In this document: positions 1-5,198 of the stretch, piece after piece
Layout: the number at the start of each line of letters is the position of its first letter
Numbering within the stretch: the first letter of the stretch is position 1
Origin: an uncultured Clostridia bacterium
Lineage (GTDB): Bacteria > Bacillota > Clostridia > Christensenellales > CAG-138
Reading direction: 5' to 3'
DNA: 5,198 bases
Assembly (NCBI GenBank): GCA_937894955.1
Contig: CALAXO010000153.1
Location: 1 to 5,198, forward strand
The notes under the pieces: generated by a model
Told to the model about the DNA's origin: nothing
Database searches by the model: none
The model's input: only the letters and a program-made list of their open reading frames with translations
Position numbers and translations under genes: made by a program

Positions 1-1
1 A

Positions 2-823
2 CGGCTTGACCCAATGGTCAAGGAGCGGGCATTAAGCTGCATACAAGACGGAAGCGAACTTGAACTTTGGAAAGGTGAAACAGAAACAACGTATCGCCAC
101 AGAAAAAAGGCATTGGCAGATTTGGAGGAAGCTTTGCTTTCCCCGCAGCGAAAAAGGACGGTTTACAGACAGCCCAAGGACTATTATTGCGGATGGGAAA
201 TAGGCGATGTTTACGCTTTGAAAATCAGTGAAGAGATGCAGCCCTTATTCGATTCAAAGGCGCAGTACCTGCTGATCCGCACAGTAGACACGGATAAATG
301 GCAGCCATGGCAAACAGTTCCGATCGTACACGTTAAGCTTTCGAACGGTGACGCTTTGCCGAAAAACGTTAAAGAATATGACGAATGTGAATACATTCAA
401 ATCGGGTTTACGCGTTATGAAAATCGGTTTTATCCACTGGAAGGAGTAAATGATAAAGAATTAATAGCGGAAAGATCAAAAGTTAAATTCGAAGTAAATG
501 AGTATGGTGTTTTGCCCAAATACAGAGTAACACTGCTGTCAACCTGCAAGAGGGTCATTCCAAAGTCTCTGATTTACGTCGGCAATTTTGCCGATGCCGT
601 TCCGCCGAAACAGGAGTTTGTTCCGTTTTCAAAAAAGAATATCAGAGCCGAACGTTGGGGCGAAAACGGAAAGAATTTTGAAAATAGAATGCAGCAAATG
701 TATCATGAACATAACTTGCATGAACTGGATGTATACTCGAATCCGGAGCTTTTGAAAAAAGGCGTCCTTCCAATAGAATTGTTCATGAAGTTTATGGAGA
801 TTTGCGAACAGCCATGGCATTAA
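2..823 (+). CDS. Hypothetical protein, 5' partial (C-terminal part of a Clostridia-type protein)
   Basis: The frame is open to the left edge. The first Met codon (position 14) has no Shine-Dalgarno before it, and four sense codons (R-L-D-P) precede it, so the true start is probably outside the window. Counting from that Met, 269 residues are visible. Residues 25-48 are basic and helical, ending in LLSPQRK. A compact soluble-looking domain follows, with CGWEIGDVYALKI at 59-71, YLLIRTVD at 85-92 and YVGNFADAVPPKQEFVP at 188-204. There is no signal peptide or membrane segment. From memory, this resembles full-length hypothetical proteins of Clostridia that start with a 'GxWGxxxFxxD' region and continue with an 'SPQP...WkvGDvfaykL' region. 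The latter has some likeness to Imm26-type immunity proteins. Function is unknown. The tail after about residue 215 is polar and seems specific to this copy. The coding frame is confident; the family link is inferred. Confidence 0.8.
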   Translation, partial: RLDPMVKERALSCIQDGSELELWKGETETTYRHRKKALADLEEALLSPQRKRTVYRQPKDYYCGWEIGDVYALKISEEMQPLFDSKAQYLLIRTVDTDKWQPWQTVPIVHVKLSNGDALPKNVKEYDECEYIQIGFTRYENRFYPLEGVNDKELIAERSKVKFEVNEYGVLPKYRVTLLSTCKRVIPKSLIYVGNFADAVPPKQEFVPFSKKNIRAERWGENGKNFENRMQQMYHEHNLHELDVYSNPELLKKGVLPIELFMKFMEICEQPWH

Positions 824-1016
824 ATCAAAAAACGGAGAAAAACCTTTTGAATTTTTAATCAGGGGAAAGAAACTTTACATATTCGAGTGCGAGCGGGAAA
901 AATCATGAACAAATCATATGTCGATGAATATGAGGAGTCTTTGCATTTTGAAGCGTTTGAGTCAGGTTGAAAAGCAACTTTAACCATATGGATGCAATTC
1001 TTTGGGGCGAAACCTG
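824..1016. other. Gap with short broken reading frames, no supported gene
   Basis: No convincing gene is seen. One frame running through from inside the upstream gene stays open to a stop at 906-908 and would read EFLIRGKKLYIFECEREKS, but it has no ATG start. A second, in the same frame as the upstream gene, gives a 21-residue acidic peptide from an ATG at 905 to a stop at 968-970 (MNKSYVDEYEESLHFEAFESG), with no good ribosome binding site. They look protein-like in composition and may be the remains of a decayed small gene, but they are too short to assign. No terminator with a U-run was found after the upstream gene. Confidence 0.4.
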
Positions 1017-1046
1017 TTTACATTTTCCGTCGCATTATGATATAAT
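1017..1046 (+). promoter_or_regulatory. Sigma-A-type promoter of arcA
   Basis: A -35 element TTTACA (1017-1022), an 18-nt spacer and a perfect -10 TATAAT (1041-1046) preceded by the extended -10 dinucleotide TG (1038-1039). Transcription would begin near 1053. Just at the expected start lies TGCAA-6 nt-TTGAA (1052-1067), an imperfect inverted repeat in AT-rich sequence that faintly recalls an arginine-repressor half-site pair. That reading is weak. Confidence 0.75.
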
Positions 1047-1052
1047 GAGCGT

Positions 1053-1186
1053 GCAAAATAAATTGAAAAACGCGGGTGCTTCCTGTGTTTGGGCGGGAGT
1101 TTCGGCAGCATGCTTTGAATGTTTGCGCTGCCCGGGCTGCATTTTATGCAGAAATCTCGTTTGGCGTGGGAACCGTTTCCGCATCC
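1053..1186 (+). promoter_or_regulatory. Structured 5' leader of arcA
   Basis: From the predicted transcript start to the ribosome binding site there are about 134 nt without a supported gene. Two hairpins are visible by eye. One has 6 GC-rich pairs, GGCAGC (1104-1109) with GCTGCC (1127-1132), and a 17-nt loop. The next has CTGCAT (1137-1142) with ATGCAG (1146-1151) and a 3-nt loop. The second ends 35 nt before the Shine-Dalgarno. I do not recognise a T-box (no GGGTGGNACCGCG), guanidine or other known riboswitch core. The leader may only be an untranslated region with incidental structure. Confidence 0.35.
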
Positions 1187-1191
1187 GGAGG
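1187..1191 (+). promoter_or_regulatory. Ribosome binding site deciding the arcA start
   Basis: GGAGG lies 7 nt before the ATG at 1199. It decides between this start and an in-frame ATG at 1076, which has no such site and would add 41 residues unlike the family N-terminus. Confidence 0.9.
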
Positions 1192-1198
1192 AATAGAA

Positions 1199-2419
1199 AT
1201 GAGCGAATTTATTAACGTTAAATCTGAAATCGGCAGGCTCCGACGTGTTATGCTTCACCGACCCGGAATCGAGCTTCAGAATCTCATGCCGGACTATCTT
1301 GAACGCATGCTTGCGGAGGACACGCCGGATGTTCGCCGTGCAGGTGAGGAGCACGATGTTTTTGCAGGCATACTTCGCGCTAACGGCGTGGATGTCGTTT
1401 ATATCGAGGATATGTTCAAGGAAGTTGTTAAAGATGATGCTGTGCGTAAGGCATTCATAAAAGACTTCGTTGAACTCGGGGTACGTGGACTCAGCCTTTC
1501 AAAAGCGGTCACGGAATATCTTGAATCCGTACCTTACGATAAGCTTTTCGATGCAGTTGCGAAAGGTATCACAAGAGCTGATCTCAGCGGAGTGACAGAT
1601 AAACCTATTCAGTATTATATTAAGGAGGATTATCCCTTCCTTACGGATCCTCTGCCCAATCTCTATTTCACCCGCGATATCAGTTTCTGCCTCGGCACGG
1701 GCATGGCGATTTCCGCAATGAGCATGCCTGCGCGCATGCGCGAAACTCTCTTCGTTCGTTATATTCATAAATACAGTGAGTATTTCGGAAAAGGCACGGT
1801 GGACATGCTTTATGATTTCAACTGCGGCTGCGGCATTGAAGGCGGAGACGTTCTGTCCCTTTCCGACAAATGCATTGCAATAGGCAGCGGAGAAAGAACA
1901 AGTGTCGCCGCTGTTGAACGCCTTGCGCTGACACTGTTTAAGCGCGGCTATGAGCGTGTGCTGCTCTTTAAGAATCCAAGCTCACGCACATATATGCATC
2001 TTGACGTGCTTATGACGCATATTGATTACGATAAATTCCTCGCACATCCGTGCATTGTGCATAAATGGTTTGATATTTATGAACTGACTCCGGCTGCGAA
2101 CGGCGGAATCAATGTTTCCTGCACGACTGACGGAACAGCAAAGATTCTTGAGCGCGCCCTCGGGATTGACAAAGTTACATTTGTTGAAATGGGTGGCGGG
2201 GATCCCATCCAATACAGGCGAGAACACTGGAACATGGGTTCAAATTCTCTGGCCATGGCTCCGGGCAGCATTATAACATATGACCGCAACATCATCACAA
2301 ACGAGCTTATAGATAAAGCGGGAGTGAAAGTCAGTCCTATTCCCGGCGGCGAGCTGAGCCGCGGCAGGGGAGGTCCCCGTTGCATGAGTATGCCCATGCT
2401 CCGTGATGAGATTAAATAA
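1199..2419 (+). CDS. arcA: Arginine deiminase
   Basis: Cytoplasmic enzyme that hydrolyses L-arginine to L-citrulline and ammonia, the first step of the arginine deiminase pathway, which yields ATP and raises pH. The product has 406 residues, the usual family length. The N-terminus IGRLRRVMLHRPG (11-23) is typical. All catalytic motifs of this guanidine-modifying fold are present: FTRD (Asp160), EGGD (Glu214, Asp217), MHLD (His267, Asp269) and RGRGGPRCMSMP with the nucleophile Cys395. The segment after FTRD (ISFCLGTGMAISAMSMPARMRET) is more divergent than in the common Clostridium/Lactobacillus enzymes, yet the substrate motifs are kept, so activity is expected. The start is set by GGAGG at 1187-1191. 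It has its own strong promoter and a long leader. No ornithine carbamoyltransferase, carbamate kinase or ArcD lies beside it, so it is probably transcribed alone. It could serve arginine catabolism or acid tolerance with partners encoded elsewhere. Confidence 0.97.
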   Translation: MSEFINVKSEIGRLRRVMLHRPGIELQNLMPDYLERMLAEDTPDVRRAGEEHDVFAGILRANGVDVVYIEDMFKEVVKDDAVRKAFIKDFVELGVRGLSLSKAVTEYLESVPYDKLFDAVAKGITRADLSGVTDKPIQYYIKEDYPFLTDPLPNLYFTRDISFCLGTGMAISAMSMPARMRETLFVRYIHKYSEYFGKGTVDMLYDFNCGCGIEGGDVLSLSDKCIAIGSGERTSVAAVERLALTLFKRGYERVLLFKNPSSRTYMHLDVLMTHIDYDKFLAHPCIVHKWFDIYELTPAANGGINVSCTTDGTAKILERALGIDKVTFVEMGGGDPIQYRREHWNMGSNSLAMAPGSIITYDRNIITNELIDKAGVKVSPIPGGELSRGRGGPRCMSMPMLRDEIK

Positions 2420-2435
2420 AACAGAGAAACGTTTT

Positions 2436-2475
2436 AGCTGCTGACAGCTGCATTTGCCGGCAAGCTGTGCCGCAA
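2436..2475. repeat. Small inverted repeats just after arcA
   Basis: AGCTG-CTGA-CAGCT (2436-2449) is a 5-bp stem with a 4-nt loop, starting 16 nt after the arcA stop. It is followed by the palindrome TTGCCGGCAA (2454-2463). CAGC-TGC (2445-2451) can also pair with GCA-A-GCTG (2460-2467), so alternative foldings compete. No U-run follows. They may belong to the transcript end of arcA. Confidence 0.35.
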
Positions 2476-2476
2476 T

Positions 2477-2510
2477 TCGGCCGAGCGAAGCATTTTTTGG
2501 GCTCGGCCGG
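2477..2510 (+). terminator. GC-rich hairpin after arcA, possible terminator
   Basis: CGGCCGAGC (2478-2486) and GCTCGGCCG (2501-2509) form a perfect 9-bp stem, with a T-G pair at the base and a 14-nt loop containing TTTTTT. It is the strongest hairpin between arcA and the converging minus-strand gene, so it may end transcription or protect the mRNA end. No U-tract follows the stem on either strand, so it is not a canonical intrinsic terminator. GCCG (2469-2472) could compete for pairing with CGGC (2478-2481). Confidence 0.45.
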
Positions 2511-2548
2511 ATGCGTTCTCGATTTTAAGAGAAATCGGGCTAAGATTT

Positions 2549-2600
2549 AATCTGCGTTTTTGAAAAAACATATGCTTTTACTTTTTCGGAAACGCAGATT
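2549..2600. repeat. 52-nt inverted repeat (19-bp stem) over the 3' end of the minus-strand gene
   Basis: AATCTGCGTTT (2549-2559) is the exact reverse complement of AAACGCAGATT (2590-2600). Pairing continues inward through two T-G wobbles, G-C and five A-T pairs (2560-2567 with 2582-2589), giving a 19-bp stem and a 14-nt loop at 2568-2581. The right arm holds the last codons of the minus-strand membrane gene, and its stop codon (2578-2580) sits in the loop. Neither strand shows a U-run after the stem, so it is at best an atypical terminator. It may be a bidirectional transcript-end structure between converging genes or a remnant of a short mobile repeat. Confidence 0.7.
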
Positions 2601-3005
2601 GCCTGCAATATCGCTGCAACAAAAAGTGACATGCAGCTTGATGCAGCAATTTGCTCAACAGCGAAACGGTTGCTGTCAGCACCCAAAAAACAGGAATAGA
2701 ACAGCGAAGGCAGACTTGCCCGTAAAAGTTGAACTTCGTATTGAAATAATTCCATGCGAAACGACCGAGCAGAATGCTGACGACCCACCCGAACAAAAAC
2801 TTGACTGCCGTTACCAAAACTGTACTTGTAACACATTTTGCGGCAAGCGGCATGGGACGCAAAACAAACAGCGAGTGCAGCAGCATAAAACAAAAGTCGC
2901 CGGCCGGTGTCGTTGAAAAATCGGATCTGCCGCGGAAACAAGCTCTATGACAACATAACCTATTCCGCTTGTTATAAAGGCTGTAATTAACTCGGAACAT
3001 CTCAT
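2578..3005 (-). pseudogene. CmpB-like small membrane protein ('putative ABC transporter permease' family), frameshifted
   Basis: Two overlapping minus-strand frames together give one protein of about 142 residues. The first (ATG at 3005-3003) reads MRCSELITAFITSGIGYVVIEL to about 2940. The second, shifted by one base, begins with FRGRSDFST (2937) and runs to a TAA at 2580-2578. It contains VTAVKFLFGWVVSILLG, WNYFNTKFNFYGQVCL and SIPVFWVLTATVSLL. From memory, this order matches the short type of the ABC_trans_CmpB family: a 'GGxxYxxIE' helix, 'WRGxTHWSM', 'VTxLEFxxG', 'WDYSxxPFNLxGQICLxFSLLWF'. These are predicted four-helix membrane proteins of unknown role. Inserting one base near 2938-2940 joins the frames (IEL-x-FRGR). 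The Glu of 'LEF' is Lys here. No good ribosome binding site precedes the ATG, and any promoter would have to lie inside the divergent phosphodiesterase gene. It is either a real pseudogene or a sequencing error in an intact gene. Confidence 0.65.
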
Positions 3006-3024
3006 GTATTGAATTGTTCCCGAA

Positions 3025-3030
3025 AAGGAG
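3025..3030 (+). promoter_or_regulatory. Ribosome binding site of the phosphodiesterase gene
   Basis: AAGGAG lies 6 nt before the ATG at 3037, an ideal spacing. It lies just upstream of the start of the minus-strand broken gene, so only 31 nt separate the two divergent start codons. I found no convincing -35/-10 pair for this gene in the preceding 100 bases. AT-rich hexamers (for example TATAAA at 2973-2978) lack a well-placed -35. Confidence 0.85.
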
Positions 3031-3036
3031 ACAGTT

Positions 3037-3801
3037 ATGCTCAAAAAGATTTTCGCTCACAGAGGCGCAAGCGCATATGCGCCGGAAAATACACTGCCTG
3101 CGTTTAAAAAAGCAATTGATATCGGCGCGGACGGGGTGGAACTGGATATTCATCTGAGCCGTGACGGTCGATTGGTTGTGATACATGATGAAATGCTTGA
3201 CAGAACAACTAACGGTCACGGTTTTGTGAAAGATTTTACTCTTACGGAACTGAAAAAGCTCGATGCTTCAAAAACAATGGCGAATTCGGGGTTCTGCAAT
3301 CTTAAAATTCCGACCCTTGGTGAAGTTTATGAGCTGCTTGCCGATACAGAACTTCTTGTGAATGTTGAGGTTAAAAACAGCGTCTTCCTCTATCCGGGAA
3401 TTCTTGAAAAGGCACTTGAAACGGAAGTGAAATACGGGATGAGCGGCAGGGTGCTGTACTCGTCTTTCAATCATTATGCGATGCAGGAACTTAAGCGAAT
3501 TTCGCCGCAGTCTAAAGCCGGCCTTTTGTATTCGACAATGCTGATCGATCCGTGGAACGCGGCAATGACGGCAAATGCGGATGCACTGCATCCGTTCTTT
3601 CCCTGCATTGTAAACACACCAGACATGATTTTGAAATGCAGAAAAAACGGTATTGCTGTTAACACGTGGACGGTGGATGAACCGGAGTATATCCGGGCGA
3701 TGTTCATGCTTGACGTTGATTCTGTGATAACAAACAAACCCGATGTTGCAAAGTTTGTTCGAAGTGAATTTTTGAATGATGCCGAAAACACGGAGAATTA
3801 A
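3037..3801 (+). CDS. Glycerophosphodiester phosphodiesterase (UgpQ-like, cytoplasmic)
   Basis: Hydrolyses glycerophosphodiesters, the deacylated products of phospholipids, to sn-glycerol 3-phosphate and the free alcohol, using a divalent metal. The 254-residue product is a single GDPD-type TIM barrel of normal length. Visible motifs are HRG (His8-Arg9) in AHRGASAYAPENT with Glu17 and Asn18, the metal-binding VELDIHLSRDG with Glu35 and Asp37, VVIHD with the second catalytic His50, NVEVK with Glu111, and the C-terminal VNTWTVDEP (208-216). There is no signal peptide or membrane segment, so it should act in the cytoplasm like UgpQ rather than periplasmic GlpQ. The start is fixed by AAGGAG at 3025-3030. 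No glycerol-phosphate transporter lies beside it. GAAAAA (3802-3807) can pair with TTTTTC (3816-3821) just after the stop, but this AT-only hairpin is too weak to call a terminator. The exact substrate cannot be told from the sequence. Confidence 0.96.
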   Translation: MLKKIFAHRGASAYAPENTLPAFKKAIDIGADGVELDIHLSRDGRLVVIHDEMLDRTTNGHGFVKDFTLTELKKLDASKTMANSGFCNLKIPTLGEVYELLADTELLVNVEVKNSVFLYPGILEKALETEVKYGMSGRVLYSSFNHYAMQELKRISPQSKAGLLYSTMLIDPWNAAMTANADALHPFFPCIVNTPDMILKCRKNGIAVNTWTVDEPEYIRAMFMLDVDSVITNKPDVAKFVRSEFLNDAENTEN

Positions 3802-3854
3802 GAAAAACTGACAGCTTTTTCAGATGTCTTTCACGAAATTTAGGCTTTGGGGGG

Positions 3855-3883
3855 TTGTATACCGTATCGAAAAATGGTACAAT
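3855..3883 (+). promoter_or_regulatory. Sigma-A-type promoter of the DUF1538 gene
   Basis: A -35-like TTGTAT (3855-3860), a 17-nt spacer and a -10 TACAAT (3878-3883) preceded by the extended -10 dinucleotide TG (3875-3876). Transcription should begin near 3890, giving a short leader of about 23 nt. This shows the membrane gene can be expressed independently of the phosphodiesterase gene. Confidence 0.75.
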
Positions 3884-3903
3884 GAACTCGATGATGAATG
3901 AAC

Positions 3904-3909
3904 GGAGAG
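3904..3909 (+). promoter_or_regulatory. Ribosome binding site deciding the DUF1538 start
   Basis: GGAGAG lies 3-5 nt before the ATG at 3913. An in-frame ATG at 3898 would add five residues (MNGET) but has no comparable site and would sit very close to the predicted transcript start, so 3913 is preferred. Confidence 0.75.
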
Positions 3910-3912
3910 ACT

Positions 3913-5198
3913 ATGCGAAAACAACTGTCCGAAAAACTGAAGGAAGCGGTCGCGTCGGTTATTCCGGTAACGCTTATCGTACTTTTGCTTCAGATTATCA
4001 CCCCGATGCCGACAAATATGCTCGCTGCGTTTCTTATCGGTGCAGTGATGCTTGTTTTGGGTATGGGGCTTTTTTCGCTTGGTGCGGATATTGCTATGAT
4101 GCCGATGGGCGAACGTATCGGCGCACATATTATAAAGTCAAAGCACTATCTTGTGCTTATTCCTGCGGTGTTCATGATCGGCGCACTTATAACTGTTGCC
4201 GAACCGGATCTGCAGGTTCTTGCGGATCAGTTTGAAACGCTTAATCGATGGACGGTCATTCTTACAGTCGCGACAGGTGTCGGCTCGTTCCTTGTGCTTG
4301 CACTTGTGAGAATAATCAAAAAAATTCAGCTTACACAGATTTTGCTTGCACTCTATGTGCTTGTTTTTGCTGTTGCCGGCACAATGGCAATTGATAACGG
4401 CACGTTTATCCCTGTTGCTTTCGATTCCGGCGGCGTTACGACCGGGCCGATTACCGTGCCGTTCTTCATGGCTCTCGGCATAGGTTTTGCAGCTGTGCGC
4501 GGCGGAAAGAATGCGCAGGATAACAGTTTCGGAATGGTCGCACTCTGTTCGATCGGCCCGATTCTTGCCATGCTTATACTCGGGCTTGCAATGGGCGTAA
4601 ATGAGGTTTCGAGCGGAGTTTCCGCCCTGCCCGAATACGGTGATTTCGGCGCGGTGGCTGCGGCATTCGGTCGAGGATTGCCCGGCTATATAAAGGAAGT
4701 TGCGCTTGCATTGCTGCCTATAGTGCTGCTGTTCGGAATTTTTCAGTTTGTTTTCTTGCATTTGCCGAAAAAAATGCTGATAAGGCTCGGAGCAGGTCTT
4801 GTTTATACATTCATCGGCCTTGTACTTTTCCTGACGGGCGTAAACGTAGGTTTCATGCCCGCGGGAACATTTTTGGGCGGTGCACTTGCAGGAACTGCCG
4901 TTCCGTGGATATTGATACCGATAGGCATGGTGCTTGGCTTCGTTGTTGTTTTGGCGGAGCCTGCGGTGCGTGTTTTGAATAAACAGGTTGAAGAAATAAC
5001 TGTCGGTGCAATTTCACAGCGCGCCATGCTGCTCAGTCTTTCCATCGGTGTTGCCGTTTCAGTGGGTATTTCAATGCTGCGTGTTGTGACAGGGATTTCT
5101 CTGTGGTATTTTCTTATCCCGGGTTATGCAATTGCGATTGAGCTTTCGTTCTTTGCACCCAGAGTTTTCACGGCTATCGCGTTTGACTCCGGCGGAGT
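3913..5198 (+). CDS. DUF1538 family multi-pass membrane protein, 3' partial
   Basis: The frame is open from 3913 to the window end: 428 codons with no stop. The protein is very hydrophobic, with about ten to twelve candidate membrane helices (for example near 13-31, 36-57, 78-96, 113-134, 140-160, 206-229, 262-284). It carries the signature FDSGGVTTGP at 170-179, which I associate with DUF1538, and a second FDSGG at 424-428, exactly where the window stops. It consists of two homologous halves about 252 residues apart: KEAVASVIP (10-18) with KEVALALLP (261-269), GADIAMMPMG (57-66) with GVNVGFMPAG (309-318), and AEPDLQVL (96-103) with AEPAVRVL (348-355). Full-length members run to roughly 500 residues, so about 15-20% is missing. 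The function is not established. The polar-Gly signature in paired halves suggests a transporter or channel. Members often neighbour a P-II-type regulator gene, as I recall; that position is outside the window. Confidence 0.9.
   Translation, partial: MRKQLSEKLKEAVASVIPVTLIVLLLQIITPMPTNMLAAFLIGAVMLVLGMGLFSLGADIAMMPMGERIGAHIIKSKHYLVLIPAVFMIGALITVAEPDLQVLADQFETLNRWTVILTVATGVGSFLVLALVRIIKKIQLTQILLALYVLVFAVAGTMAIDNGTFIPVAFDSGGVTTGPITVPFFMALGIGFAAVRGGKNAQDNSFGMVALCSIGPILAMLILGLAMGVNEVSSGVSALPEYGDFGAVAAAFGRGLPGYIKEVALALLPIVLLFGIFQFVFLHLPKKMLIRLGAGLVYTFIGLVLFLTGVNVGFMPAGTFLGGALAGTAVPWILIPIGMVLGFVVVLAEPAVRVLNKQVEEITVGAISQRAMLLSLSIGVAVSVGISMLRVVTGISLWYFLIPGYAIAIELSFFAPRVFTAIAFDSGG

Noticed and set aside
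1076..1198. N-terminal extension of arginine deiminase from an upstream in-frame ATG
   Set aside because: The extension has no ribosome binding site, does not resemble the family N-terminus, and overlaps the hairpins of the leader. GGAGG at 1187-1191 points to 1199.
2560..2916. Plus-strand open frame of 118 codons between arcA and the phosphodiesterase gene
   Set aside because: It is the antisense shadow of the CmpB-like frame. Its composition is basic and low in pattern, it has no ribosome binding site, and its start lies inside the 52-nt inverted repeat.
2540..2941. Third minus-strand frame of 133 codons across the broken gene
   Set aside because: It shows none of the CmpB-like motifs. 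Those are all in the other two minus-strand frames, so this one is a shadow.
3064..3083. Palindrome GCGCATATGCGC with flanking GGCGCA/TGCGCC
   Set aside because: It lies in the conserved HRGAS-AYAPEN coding segment of the phosphodiesterase and is explained by the codons used. No regulatory role is supported.
3855..4235. Plus-strand open frame of 126 codons overlapping the DUF1538 start
   Set aside because: It is a shifted-frame shadow. The DUF1538 frame has the ribosome binding site, the hydrophobic pattern and the family motifs, and it continues to the window edge.
4138..4761. Long minus-strand open frame of 207 codons
   Set aside because: It lies wholly antisense to the DUF1538 gene and is rich in His, Lys, Arg and Asn from reversed hydrophobic codons. 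It has no motif or ribosome binding site.

Overview
The window looks like chromosomal DNA of a low-to-mid GC Firmicute, most likely a gut-type Clostridia member. The reasons are the AGGAG-type ribosome binding sites, sigma-A-like promoters with extended -10 elements, and the gene types present: a Clostridia-type hypothetical protein, arginine deiminase, a UgpQ-like phosphodiesterase and a DUF1538 membrane protein. This placement is inference. There is no rRNA or tRNA, no insertion sequence and no CRISPR array.

Layout, left to right. (1) The 3' part of a hypothetical gene whose start lies left of the window. (2) A gap of about 190 bases with only short broken reading frames. (3) A strong promoter, a roughly 146-nt leader that can form hairpins, and a complete arginine deiminase gene (arcA) with all catalytic motifs. 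(4) A non-coding stretch rich in inverted repeats, including a near-perfect 52-nt one. (5) On the minus strand, a small four-helix-type membrane protein gene of the CmpB-like 'putative ABC transporter permease' family, broken by one frameshift. (6) A complete glycerophosphodiester phosphodiesterase gene, running away from the broken gene. (7) A strong promoter and a DUF1538 membrane protein gene that runs off the right edge.

The genes do not form an obvious pathway. The deiminase stands alone, without the ornithine carbamoyltransferase, carbamate kinase or antiporter that usually accompany it. The phosphodiesterase and the DUF1538 gene have separate signals. I see no clear new multi-gene system. 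The points most worth a second look are the frameshifted minus-strand gene, the 52-nt inverted repeat over its 3' end, the structured arcA leader, and the regular internal duplication of the DUF1538 protein.
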